DNA of 64,000 nt from Vibrio owensii CAIM 1854 = LMG 25443 (GCF_000817815.1 NZ_JPRD01000031.1:33707-97706), one strand, 5' to 3'. Shown: positions 17,251 through 26,204, counted from the stretch's first letter. Notes: generated from the sequence alone by a model not told the origin. Made by a program: numbers and translations.

Positions 17251-17286
17251 AAAAACAAAGCCGCTACGAATGAGCGGCTTTTGTAT
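17251..17286 (-). terminator. Terminator after the 17331 gene
   Basis: AAGCCGCT and AGCGGCTT form the stem with a seven-base loop; on the minus strand it is followed by TTTGTTTTT. Confidence 0.8.
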
Positions 17287-17330
17287 TTGCTTTAGTGTTT
17301 ACTCAGGTGTTTAAGTAAACATTAAAGCTG

Positions 17331-17783
17331 TCAGGCAATTCTTCCGTGGCTGATTGCCATCATTTCATCGTAGGTACGTTGTAATGCATCAAACGTCCAT
17401 TCGAAGTAGACGCGACGTTCCATCAGCGGAGCAATTTGGTCTGCATCAAATGATTCGATCGTCAGATCAGAATACTCGACTTGCAGGCTGTTGCCGTCCG
17501 TACCCCAATCTTCGTACTCACGATTACCAATGAGATCGTAAAGGTTATTACTTAAGAAGCTGTATACCACTAAGAATGATTTTACTGCGTCTTCCGAAAA
17601 GTTAAGCATGCTCGCGACTTGCGCGACGTCATACGACTTTTCTTTATCACCTTGGTCAATATCAAGCCTCACCAATTGAGTTTCCCACGCTGCCAATTCA
17701 CCGTAGGAATCCAAGACGTATTGGTTCAGTGCTTCGAACACATGAAAAAAGTCCTGGATCATTGAGATGTATTTATCAGACAT
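17331..17783 (-). CDS. Hypothetical acidic cytoplasmic protein
   Basis: This is a soluble, acidic, aromatic-rich protein of 150 residues if the ATG at 17783 is used (AAGGGA six bases upstream), or 169 from the ATG at 17840, which also has a fair ribosome site. It has predicted helices and no motif I recognise. It lies downstream of another small unknown gene on the same strand (17924), with 83 to 140 bases between them. Confidence 0.55.
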   Translation of the reverse strand: MSDKYISMIQDFFHVFEALNQYVLDSYGELAAWETQLVRLDIDQGDKEKSYDVAQVASMLNFSEDAVKSFLVVYSFLSNNLYDLIGNREYEDWGTDGNSLQVEYSDLTIESFDADQIAPLMERRVYFEWTFDALQRTYDEMMAISHGRIA

Positions 17784-17923
17784 AACGTCCCTTATTGTAT
17801 TTGGTGAACGGACGATCTTCGCCGCCGTGTTATTGCTCACCCTAGCCAGTGGTTGTTAAAAGTTAGACTACAAGTTGCAACACCGCATACTGTACTTGTA
17901 ATTTTGTTGTCATTTTTGAGTGA

Positions 17924-18169
17924 TCAGTCAATTAATAGCGTTGGCTCGTCGATGCCCATGTAGTCACACAGTTCACGTTTAATTCGGTGAAAGTCTTGTA
18001 CCGAGACAAAGCAATCGGCGTATTCTGTTTTACCATCAATGCCGATATAAACATGAGCAAAAGACTCGACCGTCGACGTAATTTTGATGGAATCATGGCT
18101 GAGTTCGAACGTAACAACTTGGTCCATATTCAGGTAACGACCAGATTCGATTTTTAGTGCTTTCGCCAT
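17924..18169 (-). CDS. Small hypothetical protein
   Basis: The 81-residue soluble protein appears mostly beta-stranded, followed by a C-terminal helix (FHRIKRELCDYMGIDEP). AGGACC precedes the ATG. No family recognised. Same strand as the 17331 gene, possibly co-transcribed. Confidence 0.55.
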   Translation of the reverse strand: MAKALKIESGRYLNMDQVVTFELSHDSIKITSTVESFAHVYIGIDGKTEYADCFVSVQDFHRIKRELCDYMGIDEPTLLID

Positions 18170-18471
18170 AATGGGGTCCTAAGGTAACAGTGCAGATCTG
18201 GAAATAGGCAGCATCCCGATGCTCAAATAGAAAGGCTTGCTAATTTGAGGGTGATTCTGCCCCATAATTGAAGTGAGCCTATCACAAGCCCCTGCCTTCA
18301 AAATTAGAGTTTGACCGCACTTTCCTTTGGTTTTACTTACAGATGAAACAGTTACTCAAAATCTGACCGCAAATTCACACACAAAAGAAAAACGGAGCGT
18401 ATTTCACAGTTTCACGCAACAAAAAGGCCACTGTGATAGCGGCCTTGGTGAGTCATTAATTGGCGTGAGCT
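18170..18471. other. Intergenic region, no gene seen
   Basis: About 300 bases holding the likely promoter of the minus-strand gene at 17924 and, at the right end, the methyltransferase terminator. A plus-strand frame at 18327-18518 crosses that terminator and is not credible. Confidence 0.5.
18420..18447 (-). terminator. Terminator after the methyltransferase gene
   Basis: AAGGCC and GGCCTT pair with an imperfect extension; read on the minus strand it ends in TTTTTG. Confidence 0.75.
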
Positions 18472-19185
18472 TCACGCATTTATCTGATATATCGCGAAAT
18501 AGGTATCGGCTTGAATAACGTGTTTTTGGCTAAGCTGCTTCAAAGCCTCAACCGCGTTTGCGAATGGGTCGTCTCCTGCGAATGCCTCAACCAACTTGTT
18601 GTAACGCTTTGAAGAAGAAAACAGCACATGCGCCAGCTCTTCAGCGCTGACTTCTAGCTCTACGGTCTCTTTGTAAACCTTCATCGCTTGGAAAGCGTCA
18701 CAATCACTGAAGTTGATAGCGTGGTCATAGTTGGACTCCGTCAGCTCCATCTCTATGCCCAATAGTTTGAGGGGCTTTTCGAGCAACACTTCAAAATCGT
18801 ACACCACAACGTGCGCTGCAGATTGACAGACGCGTTGAAGTTCAGTCACCAAAGCCGCAGACTTTGCGTAAGAAAGTGAGCCTGCAAACGTCACTACATC
18901 CACACTGTTGTCTGGTAATGGCACATGCTCACCATCGCCGACATGATACTCGATACCTGCTGATAGTTTGGTTTGCTCAATCATTGACGTGCTCGGATCC
19001 ACACCATGCAGTTGCTGACAGTATTTAGCCAATGCCAGTGTTGATACGCCCGTACCGCAGCCAATATCTAATCCCAATTGGAACTGGGGTAACGCATCTA
19101 AGTTAGCTTGTAGGATGACTTGATGCAGCGGCGGACGATAAGCCGCGTAATGCTTAGAGATGGCTTGGTTGTATTCTTCGCTCAC
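18472..19185 (-). CDS. Class I SAM-dependent methyltransferase
   Basis: The 237-residue cytoplasmic enzyme has the SAM-binding motif I LGLDIGCGTGVSTLALA (residues ~37-53), the acidic motif II end (GVDP) and the motif with DVVTFAGSLSY. It belongs to the Methyltransf_11 group. The substrate cannot be read from the sequence. The start has a ribosome site in GGGAGAAC upstream. A single gene between two terminators. Confidence 0.85.
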   Translation of the reverse strand: MSEEYNQAISKHYAAYRPPLHQVILQANLDALPQFQLGLDIGCGTGVSTLALAKYCQQLHGVDPSTSMIEQTKLSAGIEYHVGDGEHVPLPDNSVDVVTFAGSLSYAKSAALVTELQRVCQSAAHVVVYDFEVLLEKPLKLLGIEMELTESNYDHAINFSDCDAFQAMKVYKETVELEVSAEELAHVLFSSSKRYNKLVEAFAGDDPFANAVEALKQLSQKHVIQADTYFAIYQINA

Positions 19186-19259
19186 TGATGTTCTCCCAAA
19201 ATCTGCCGATGTTATTTAACCGTATCCGTATAGTGTCGGATATTACTGCCACTCAAAAG

Positions 19260-19288
19260 CAAAAAGCCACTCATTTGAGTGGCTCTAT
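19260..19288 (-). terminator. Terminator after the GFA gene
   Basis: AGCCACTCA and TGAGTGGCT form a tight nine-pair stem with a two-base loop; the minus-strand tail is TTTTTGC. Confidence 0.85.
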
Positions 19289-19341
19289 CTCACAACTTTA
19301 AGTGCTTTCTGATTGGGTACGATGCTCAGTCTCAAACCGGC

Positions 19342-19743
19342 TTATAGCTTGGGTTCGGCTTCGAATTGCTTGAGGTCATCAGTAATGTCATTCCAAGGCG
19401 CTTTGGATGCGACAAAAATATGGAAGCTTGGCTTATGGGAAGGCACATCATCAAGAATACCCAAGCGCACATTGACGATACCGTTGTTCTTTTTCGAATA
19501 AAGGCTAGAGCCGCAATGACGGCAGAATGAGAGTTCGGTATTGGCGCTCTTCTGATAGGTTTGGATGTGTTCCGCGCCCTCAATCACAATCAGTTTATCC
19601 AGTGCAACGCCACCTGCTGAGGAGTAATCGGATCCGGTAAATTTACGGCATTCAGAGCAATGACAATTGCCCATGTATTTGAATTCATCCGCGACTTCGA
19701 GTTTCACCTTGCCACACAGACATGAGCCTTTGAGTACTTCCAT
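19342..19743 (-). CDS. GFA-family zinc protein (CENP-V/GFA fold)
   Basis: The 133-residue protein has the paired zinc motifs of the glutathione-dependent formaldehyde-activating fold: CLCG at residues 8-11, CHCSECRKF at ~28-36 and CRHCGSSLY at ~74-82. Members include S-hydroxymethylglutathione synthase and many uncharacterised cytosolic proteins; no formaldehyde dehydrogenase gene is nearby, so the activity is not assigned. Confidence 0.88.
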   Translation of the reverse strand: MEVLKGSCLCGKVKLEVADEFKYMGNCHCSECRKFTGSDYSSAGGVALDKLIVIEGAEHIQTYQKSANTELSFCRHCGSSLYSKKNNGIVNVRLGILDDVPSHKPSFHIFVASKAPWNDITDDLKQFEAEPKL

Positions 19744-19910
19744 TGTTAAGTCCTTCTCTTTATTGGAATGTCAGTTACCGAATCACCATGCCAGTCCAAC
19801 ACGACGAAATAAAGACAAGTAAATCAGGTTTGCAAAAATGGAACGAAGAAAACCACCGCACTCTTCCATAAGCGCAGTGGAAAACAACTAGGACAAGTCG
19901 TTGCTTTTTT

Positions 19911-20390
19911 TTAGAAGCGGAACTCTGCACTTAGCGCGTAGCTGTTCTCAACAACTTTTGCTTCGTACATGGTGTACTCAAGTGCAACGCGAGCTGGGCC
20001 CAATGTCACACCTGCACCTACGCCGTAGTAGATGTCGTTCGTGTCACCAAGGTTAGTTTGGAAGTGACCCATACCGACACGACCGTAAACGTCGAAAATA
20101 GTGATTGGTAGTGTTAGTTTCGCACTTGCTAGCCAAGCATCAGAGTAGATGTGCTCGAAGTCTTTGTGCGTATCGATGAAATCTGCATATCCACCTTCAA
20201 TCGATAGTAGGTCATTAAACTGGTAACCGATGTAAAGGTTGTAACCGCTGTTTTGATCACTAAAGTCTGTGTTCTCGTTCTTTACTTGGTATTCAGAATA
20301 TAAGTAGCTAGCACCAATGTATGGGTTAGCAGCAGCTTGTGTAGCAAAGAAGATAGCAGCGATTGGAAGAATAAATTTGTTCAGTTTCAT
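19911..20390 (-). CDS. Small outer-membrane beta-barrel protein (OmpX/Ail-like size)
   Basis: The 159-residue product has a signal peptide ending at AAAN, alternating polar/aromatic strands, and a terminal Phe (SAEFRF), the signal for outer-membrane insertion by the BAM machinery. The size fits an eight-stranded barrel. Upstream lie 499 bases with its promoter and then a ToxR/CadC-like regulator transcribed away from it, a pairing that could be regulatory. Confidence 0.8.
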   Translation of the reverse strand: MKLNKFILPIAAIFFATQAAANPYIGASYLYSEYQVKNENTDFSDQNSGYNLYIGYQFNDLLSIEGGYADFIDTHKDFEHIYSDAWLASAKLTLPITIFDVYGRVGMGHFQTNLGDTNDIYYGVGAGVTLGPARVALEYTMYEAKVVENSYALSAEFRF

Positions 20391-20889
20391 TTCTTAATAA
20401 CTCTCAATATAAAAGGTTGACTAACATTCCCTAATCCTTCAGTACGTGATGCTCATGCATCAATTTTTTATTTCCTTATTGCAAGTGACTTCAGGGAACG
20501 TTGCGCCTTTTCTCTTTTAAGAAGCTCGCCCCTCACTTGCGGTGTGGGATGCATCATCCTGTGTTTTCGCCGCTGTGACATAACGTAAAGCTCAGCAGTT
20601 AATAAAACTTCATCACTGGCATATAAACAAAATATAAAACCAATAAATACATAACCTTAAACATCAAAACAGAGGGTAAAACAACCAAATTAATTGGAAC
20701 TTTTCTTCCATTCAGTGTTGATTTCCCAGGTAAAAAGGGAAGCATTAGAGGTTGAGAGCGGAAATCCGCATTCCGATAACGAAATGTGTAGAAAATCACG
20801 TTACTCGCGCTTTAAATTGTCAGCAAAATCATTCAATTGAGACTACATTTACTCAATGAGATGAATAAAAAATAGAAGAGCGAGCGTGA
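20391..20889. other. Divergent intergenic region between barrel protein and ToxR-like regulator
   Basis: 499 bases, AT-rich toward the right, with no convincing gene (a minus-strand frame at 20599-20799 lacks a ribosome site and family look). It must hold the promoters of both flanking genes. No clear operator repeat was identified. Confidence 0.5.
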
Positions 20890-22374
20890 ATGCCTGACAA
20901 AAACATCAGTTTTATCGTAGATGAGTGGCGTTTTGTGCCCAATGAGGGGCAAATACAGTTTGCTGACTCATGCATTACGATTGATAACCGTCTCTCAAAG
21001 TTGCTTGAGTTCTTGTGTCTGAACCCAGGACTGACTCACACGCGTGATGAACTTATCGAGCAAGTGTGGGGCGGCAGTGTATTGACCGATCAAGTGGTCA
21101 CTCAAGCGGTATTTGAACTCAGAAAAGTACTGAAAAAGCACAGCCAACAGGAATGCAGCTACATCGTCACCGTACCAAAGCGTGGGTATCGATTTGATGG
21201 CGAAGTAAAACTAGAAAAAATCGCGATACAGAAACCTGAAGATCAGGTGATTGAAGAGGAAGAGTCGCAAACTGAAGCCTCGAAACCCGCGATAGAGGCC
21301 GTTGAGCACCGTCCTACAAAGAGCAAACAACCCATCTTAATTGGTGCACTTTCTTTGATTGTTCTTATTCAGGCAGCATTTTTACTGTTTAGCGCAAACG
21401 ACTCAAAACCGAACCTTGATGCTCACACTGGGCACTTAAGCCATTACGAATTTCGTTATGCAGTATTGAATGTCAGTGAGGATGTGAAAGCACGACCAGA
21501 ATTGTACGGTATCGTCATTAAGTTCATGGAACACATTGGGTTTTACAGCAATATTCGTGTGGTCAAATCTAAAGAACACAGAAAACTCGCCGCCATAGAG
21601 TTCAACATCTCCACCAGCAAGAGCAGCGATGGTAAAAAGTTGCGTTTGTTGTTCCAGTATCACAATCGCGTATCGGGGCAGACTCATTTAAATCGTCGTT
21701 ACTCGACCAACTTTGAACGGTTTCATCAAACTTTCCCATCCATGATCGATGACATGCTACGCGCGATGTACATTGAGGTGCCAGAAGGAGAGTTGGAACA
21801 CAATGTGTCGATCTTCCCTAAAGATCCAGAAGCTGTAAAAGCCTTGATGTCTGGGACGGGCGCTTTGTACAACAACGCTGGCTATGAGAATGCAATGGCG
21901 TATTTTCGTCAAGCAAAAGCCCTCGCACCAGATAACGCCTACACCATTTCGGTAAGCTACATTGGTGAAGTCATGAGAGTATTTGCAAAAGATGAAGCGA
22001 ATAAGAAGCAAGTAATTGAAACACTGAACAAAGAGTACTCTTCTTCTTTGTCCGAGGTGTTGAAGCGAGGGAATAACCCAAGAGTGTGTGAAGCCAACGC
22101 AATCTTGGCGCTGTCGGAAGACAATCCGGATAAGGCATCACAAATACTGTTGTCGATTCCGTACAATCAGCAAACGTCCTTAACTTATCTATTACTAGCG
22201 AAAGCGGAAGAAGCTCGCGGTCATACAAGTGGGGCAAAAGAACTGTATTTGCAAGCGACACAAAACACGTCGTCGCCAATTGCACTGAAACTTGCGGGTC
22301 CATTGTTCTTTGACAGCAACTTGGACACCATGATTAAAGAATTGCAAAGCGTAAAAAGCGAAGCTAACCCATAG
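20890..22374 (+). CDS. Membrane-bound transcription regulator of the ToxR/CadC type
   Basis: The 494-residue protein has three parts. Residues ~5-105 are an OmpR-type winged-helix DNA-binding domain (LTHTRDELIEQVWGGSVL, then VTVPKRGYRF). Residues ~148-168 are a single membrane helix (PILIGALSLIVLIQAAFLLF). The remainder is a periplasmic domain with TPR-like helical repeats (GTGALYNNAGYENAMAYFRQ) in its second half. Such proteins sense periplasmic conditions and bind DNA from the membrane. CadC senses pH and lysine, ToxR senses bile and envelope state. The ligand here is unknown. It is a single gene diverging from a small outer-membrane barrel. Confidence 0.88.
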   Translation: MPDKNISFIVDEWRFVPNEGQIQFADSCITIDNRLSKLLEFLCLNPGLTHTRDELIEQVWGGSVLTDQVVTQAVFELRKVLKKHSQQECSYIVTVPKRGYRFDGEVKLEKIAIQKPEDQVIEEEESQTEASKPAIEAVEHRPTKSKQPILIGALSLIVLIQAAFLLFSANDSKPNLDAHTGHLSHYEFRYAVLNVSEDVKARPELYGIVIKFMEHIGFYSNIRVVKSKEHRKLAAIEFNISTSKSSDGKKLRLLFQYHNRVSGQTHLNRRYSTNFERFHQTFPSMIDDMLRAMYIEVPEGELEHNVSIFPKDPEAVKALMSGTGALYNNAGYENAMAYFRQAKALAPDNAYTISVSYIGEVMRVFAKDEANKKQVIETLNKEYSSSLSEVLKRGNNPRVCEANAILALSEDNPDKASQILLSIPYNQQTSLTYLLLAKAEEARGHTSGAKELYLQATQNTSSPIALKLAGPLFFDSNLDTMIKELQSVKSEANP

Positions 22375-22395
22375 TGGTTAGCTTCGCATTAAAGT

Positions 22396-23118
22396 TTAGA
22401 AATATTGTCCTGCCACACGTCGAGAAGAAGGTTGTCGGCTGATCAAGATATGGCATAGCTCAAGCAGCAAACCAAACGCAAGCGCACTGTAAACGTAGTG
22501 CTTATCGATATTCAGCCCTAACCCTTCAACAATCAGCAGCGCACCTAATACAATCAGGAATAGCAGCGCAAGCACTTTCAATCCTGGATGGCGAGTAATC
22601 ACAGCCTGAACTTTATTCGCCATCAACATCAGAATCACGCTTGAAGAGATGATTACACCAGCAAGAATGGTAATGTCCTGCGTAAGGCTTGCCGCGATAA
22701 TCAACGAATCGAGAGAAAACACCGCGTCCACCGCAATAATCTGCAATATTACCGTGCCAACTTGCCCAGCAAAGAATTGATGCGGTGGCGTTTCAATAGG
22801 CACGACCCACGCCCAAAGCTCTTTGATGCCTTTAAACAGCAAGAATGCACCACCAACAATAAAGATAAGATCATTACAAGAGAGTGATACCCCTTGGTAT
22901 TCGACAAACGGTTCTTTCCAAGACAGCAACCAAGATACCGAAAATACCAGCGCAATGCGGTTTAACACCGCTAAACCGATACCGAGATTGCGTACGCGTT
23001 GGCGCAAGTGAGCAGGAAGACGCTCAGTCATGATGGTAATAAAGACGATGTTATCGACACCCAGAATGAGTTCTAACATGAGTAACGTGCCGAAGGCGAT
23101 AAAGTAGTCGAGATTCAT
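22396..23118 (-). CDS. TerC-family integral membrane protein
   Basis: The 240-residue protein has about seven membrane helices and the TerC signatures LELILGVDNIVFITIM (residues ~15-30) and DAVFSLDSLIIAASL (~125-140), each with the acidic residue used for metal. TerC proteins such as Alx, MeeF and MeeY are linked to manganese export and metallation of exported enzymes. The ~120-base leader contains a structured element (23174-23242) and a micro-ORF further upstream, described separately. Confidence 0.9.
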   Translation of the reverse strand: MNLDYFIAFGTLLMLELILGVDNIVFITIMTERLPAHLRQRVRNLGIGLAVLNRIALVFSVSWLLSWKEPFVEYQGVSLSCNDLIFIVGGAFLLFKGIKELWAWVVPIETPPHQFFAGQVGTVILQIIAVDAVFSLDSLIIAASLTQDITILAGVIISSSVILMLMANKVQAVITRHPGLKVLALLFLIVLGALLIVEGLGLNIDKHYVYSALAFGLLLELCHILISRQPSSRRVAGQYF

Positions 23119-23173
23119 TATTTAAGTTCTCTGTGCAAAGTACGAAAGAATAGTTATTCAATATCCACTCTCT

Positions 23174-23242
23174 CCTAAGCAGGCACTACCTTGCGCTCAA
23201 ATCCCCTCTCTAACATGGGGAAGTCTGTATTCCGTTCTTAGG
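23174..23242 (-). promoter_or_regulatory. Structured RNA leader upstream of terC (candidate cis-regulator)
   Basis: Read on the minus strand, CCTAAG (from 23242) and CTTAGG (to 23174) close a 69-base element. Inside, TCCCC and GGGGA (23221-23217 and 23206-23202) form a hairpin with a ten-base loop, followed by GCGCAAGGTAGTGCC. Such a junction-like fold 56 bases before a TerC start is suggestive, because other TerC genes (E. coli alx) carry a manganese/pH-responsive leader. It does not show the conserved GGGGAGUAG core of the yybP-ykoY class, so it is either different or coincidental. Confidence 0.4.
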
Positions 23243-23274
23243 TGCTTTGGGTGAGTTGTTCCCTAATGACGCAA

Positions 23275-23340
23275 TTATGAGTAGCGTCTTTTCATTGCTT
23301 TGTAGAACACGTAAAGCAATTTGATCGCGATAAGTGTCAT
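23275..23340 (-). CDS. Candidate 21-residue micro-ORF upstream of terC
   Basis: GGAGAAAG lies right before the ATG at 23340. The product starts MTLIAIKLLYVFYKAMKRR and ends Tyr-Ser before a TAA: a short hydrophobic helix with a basic tail. It lies 32 bases upstream of the structured leader, on the same strand as terC. It could be a leader peptide or a tiny membrane protein. Chance cannot be excluded at this length. Confidence 0.4.
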   Translation of the reverse strand: MTLIAIKLLYVFYKAMKRRYS

Positions 23341-23630
23341 CACTTTCTCCAAGGTTGTGGTTAATCAGAGGAAGGCTATTGTATTCACCCGTTTCATAAC
23401 CACATCACAAAGCACTTAGAAAAAGATAAAGAAAATATAAAACAAATAAACACTTCAATTTCATTACTTTAAACAAACCAAAAACCACCAAAGGTGAGAA
23501 ATTCGTACCAAAAGAAACGGTTTCTTTGGCTTATAAAATGGCATGAGGGAGATATGATTTTTTGCTGAGAGAGACTTGACGCTTTTTCTGATGGTTGACC
23601 GTACACTCGCCCTATAAAGAGGAGAACGTA
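23341..23630. other. Divergent intergenic region between terC leader and mscS-like gene
   Basis: 290 bases, AT-rich, no gene seen. The region should contain the terC transcript start and the promoter of the mechanosensitive channel gene; no operator was recognised. Confidence 0.4.
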
Positions 23631-24245
23631 ATGCTGTCATCGATTGAACAATTTCTACAAATCCTGAGTGACTACGACATACTGCTCGGTCTGATTTTCA
23701 TTTTGGCTTATCAAATCTTCAGTAAGATCGCGACGAAAGCACTCACTACGTTAGCGCGGAATAAAAAAGTCAAACCACCAAGAATTTTATTCATTACCAG
23801 AACGGTGAACATTTTGTTGTTCGTCTTCTTATTTGCTACGTTTTTGCTCGTGAGTGGTATTGGCTATGGGAATTTTTCGATCTTCCTTTCTTCTGTGTTT
23901 ACCGTTCTAGGTGTGAGCTTTATTGCTCAGTGGTCAATTCTGAGCAACATCACCGCTAGCTTTCTTATCTTCTTCGTTTTCCCTTACCGTGTAGGCGATA
24001 ACATTCGTATTGATGATGGCGCAGGAATTGAAGGGATGATCATAGACATTCGTTTGTTTCACACCTTGATAAAACATGAAGACGGCGACTTTTCGACTTA
24101 CCCAAATAACCTCTTGCTACAAAAGAACGTCACCAAGAGAACCCATAAGAATGCCGTTGAGCCGACTCTACAAAAGGTCACCGACGTAGATATCGATGTT
24201 AGTGTCGGTGTTGATGACCTTCAAATACAAGAAAGCCGAGCATAG
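23631..24245 (+). CDS. Small mechanosensitive channel of the MscS family
   Basis: I chose the ATG at 23631, preceded by GAGGAG, over the one at 23595. The 204-residue product has three hydrophobic segments (about residues 12-30, 58-80 and 85-120), then the MscS beta domain (FPYRVGDNIRIDDGAGIEGM, near residues 118-137). It lacks the C-terminal alpha/beta domain of full MscS and thus belongs to the minimal MscS-like group. These channels release solutes on osmotic downshift. Confidence 0.8.
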   Translation: MLSSIEQFLQILSDYDILLGLIFILAYQIFSKIATKALTTLARNKKVKPPRILFITRTVNILLFVFLFATFLLVSGIGYGNFSIFLSSVFTVLGVSFIAQWSILSNITASFLIFFVFPYRVGDNIRIDDGAGIEGMIIDIRLFHTLIKHEDGDFSTYPNNLLLQKNVTKRTHKNAVEPTLQKVTDVDIDVSVGVDDLQIQESRA

Positions 24246-24262
24246 TGCTCGGCTTTCTCATT
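24231..24262 (+). terminator. Terminator overlapping the mscS-like stop codon
   Basis: GAAAGCCGAGCA and TGCTCGGCTTTC pair perfectly around TAG (the stop codon) and run into TCATTTTT. Confidence 0.9.
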
Positions 24263-24276
24263 TTTGTTCGGTCAAT

Positions 24277-24540
24277 TTAGAACACACAGTGCTTAGCAAA
24301 GTCTGTCGCTTCGTTTGCCGTCCACTCACCTTTCGGCTTGTCTTTTAGGTTCTTACACCACTGCTCGCTACCGATGCCATCTTGCAGAACACAGTGCTTC
24401 GCGAAATCAACCGCGTTGTCTGTTGTCCATTCTGTCTTTGGCTTTTCGCGCATGTCTTTACACCAAGCTTCTGTACCCACTTCGTCAGAACATGCCGTTA
24501 GCGCTGTTGCCGCTAGCAGTAGCATTACCAGTTTTTTCAT
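24277..24540 (-). CDS. DUF3012-type lipoprotein with two tandem repeats
   Basis: From the ATG at 24540 the product is an 87-residue lipoprotein (signal MKKLVMLLLAATALTAC; lipobox LTAC). The mature part is two copies of one unit of about 32 residues: GTEAWCKDMREKPKTEW then DFAKHCV, and GSEQWCKNLKDKPKGEW then DFAKHCV, each with two Cys likely to form a disulfide. This matches DUF3012. The role is unknown. Confidence 0.85.
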   Translation of the reverse strand: MKKLVMLLLAATALTACSDEVGTEAWCKDMREKPKTEWTTDNAVDFAKHCVLQDGIGSEQWCKNLKDKPKGEWTANEATDFAKHCVF

Positions 24541-24657
24541 AAATTTAGGTTCCACTTTCAATTGATGAATGAACTATACCCAAAATATCAGTGCTCGTGT
24601 TAAGCCAACGACAATTTATCGACTCACGCTCCGTAAAAGTGACGAAATTCCCTTAAA

Positions 24658-25095
24658 TCAGCCTAACTGCACCGAAGTTGCCATTCGACGTCTCATCATA
24701 AACGCTCGAACATGATCATAGATGTAATTGAAGACAAACGCATACAGGGTAATGAAAATCGTCACGCCCACGTCCATGACAAACGCTTCCCACATACTGA
24801 CTTTTAGCATCCACGCCATCGCCGGAATGGTGGCAAATAACAGGCCTGCTTCAAACAACACCACGTGTACGATTCGAAGTCGGATTGTGCGTTTCTCTTT
24901 TGCCCCTGTCGCAAAGCGATCAAATATCCAGTTGAAGATAAAATTCCAAATCATCGCAATGGTCGCAACGACTATCATGGTTCCTGATAATGCACTGACT
25001 TCATGATCCGTAAACAATGCCAAACCAATAATGGATAAACTGATTGCCAATACTTCAAATAATACGGCGTGAAACACACGCTCTAACGCTCCCAT
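24658..25095 (-). CDS. PACE-family efflux transporter (AceI-like)
   Basis: The 145-residue protein has four membrane helices arranged as two bacterial transmembrane pair units. The signatures are RVFHAVLFEVLAI at residues ~5-17, WNFIFNWIFDRF at ~50-61, RIVHVVLFEAGL at ~74-85 and YAFVFNYIYDHVR at ~118-130. AceI of Acinetobacter exports chlorhexidine and natural short diamines. A LysR regulator is transcribed divergently 151 bases away, the usual AceR-AceI arrangement. Confidence 0.9.
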   Translation of the reverse strand: MGALERVFHAVLFEVLAISLSIIGLALFTDHEVSALSGTMIVVATIAMIWNFIFNWIFDRFATGAKEKRTIRLRIVHVVLFEAGLLFATIPAMAWMLKVSMWEAFVMDVGVTIFITLYAFVFNYIYDHVRAFMMRRRMATSVQLG

Positions 25096-25246
25096 AAAAA
25101 CCTCACAACTTCACATGGAACAAGTTAAGTGGCGGCGATTATGACAGCGTGATAACGAAGGGAAAGTTAACAACCATCACGAATAATGATAGCTTACAAC
25201 TAGGCTTTCTGGATGAGTCTCATCCAAATTCTCTTTAGGTATTTAA

Positions 25247-26134
25247 ATGTACAGCTTTGAACAACTCAAAATCTTTGTCACCGTGTGCGAAACAGGTTCT
25301 TTCTCCGCAGCGGCAAGAAAACTAAAGCGCGCACAATCAGGTGTAAGCCAATCTGTCGCTAACCTTGAGATCGCAATTAACCAAGAGTTGTTCAATCGAG
25401 AGAAAAATACACCGACACTCACAGATAACGGTAAAGCCTTATTGCCCATCGCTCAGTCCATTCTGCATCAACAGAAATTCTTCGACCAAAAAGTCGAGTC
25501 ATTAGAGCAAGCCTACGAACACGAGCTAGTGATTGCGGTGGATGAATCTCTTATCAACCAATCGCTACTGGCGCAATTTGCAAGCTTGGCTGACCAATTC
25601 CCTATTACGCAGTTCGATATCATTACTGCACCGACATTTGATGTAGAAGAGTTGATTCGAAAAGGTAAAGCGCAAGTCGGTATCGTGTTGGCTGATGGTG
25701 AGCTAAAAATGGACATGGATTTCTTTACCCTCGGGCACACTCGTTTTCTTACCGTGGCTTCGCCTTCTCACCCATTGGCACAGCTATCGGTGGTTCATGA
25801 TGCGGAGCTCAAAGCCCATCGCCAACTGGTACTGCGCAGCGCACAAAGGAAAGAATTGTGGTTCAGTTACGCCATCAGCACCCAGTTATGGTTCGCTAAT
25901 TCGCATCAGACGCTAACCGACTTAGCGTGCCAAAACGTTGGCTGGGGTTTGTTGCCAGAAAGAGTGGTCAGCAATGAGATTGAGAGCGGTAAGCTAGTTG
26001 CCCTGCCCGTTGCGCACGAATTTGATGGCTGGCTCACGACAGTTGGATGTTTAGTTTCTCGAACCCGAGGTATGGGCCCGGTTTTGCAAGCTCTAGTAAA
26101 AACCTTGCAGAACTATCGTTATCGGGACGAATAG
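25247..26134 (+). CDS. LysR-family regulator, probable AceR-type control of the PACE pump
   Basis: The 295-residue protein has an N-terminal winged helix-turn-helix (GSFSAAARKLKRAQSGVSQSV, split across residues ~16-36) and a substrate-binding effector domain. Divergent placement next to the PACE transporter gene suggests that it controls that gene and its own promoter in the shared 151-base gap. The inducer is unknown. Confidence 0.85.
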   Translation: MYSFEQLKIFVTVCETGSFSAAARKLKRAQSGVSQSVANLEIAINQELFNREKNTPTLTDNGKALLPIAQSILHQQKFFDQKVESLEQAYEHELVIAVDESLINQSLLAQFASLADQFPITQFDIITAPTFDVEELIRKGKAQVGIVLADGELKMDMDFFTLGHTRFLTVASPSHPLAQLSVVHDAELKAHRQLVLRSAQRKELWFSYAISTQLWFANSHQTLTDLACQNVGWGLLPERVVSNEIESGKLVALPVAHEFDGWLTTVGCLVSRTRGMGPVLQALVKTLQNYRYRDE

Positions 26135-26204
26135 CCCAACATTGTTTTAGGTTCAAGTTTTAGAACAGCTCAGAGACCTAGACAGAGTCCAAGCCTAATT
26201 GAAG

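Noticed and set aside
23119..23340. yybP-ykoY manganese riboswitch before terC
   Set aside because: The conserved GGGGAGUAG loop and its partner are not seen; only a generic structured leader is claimed.
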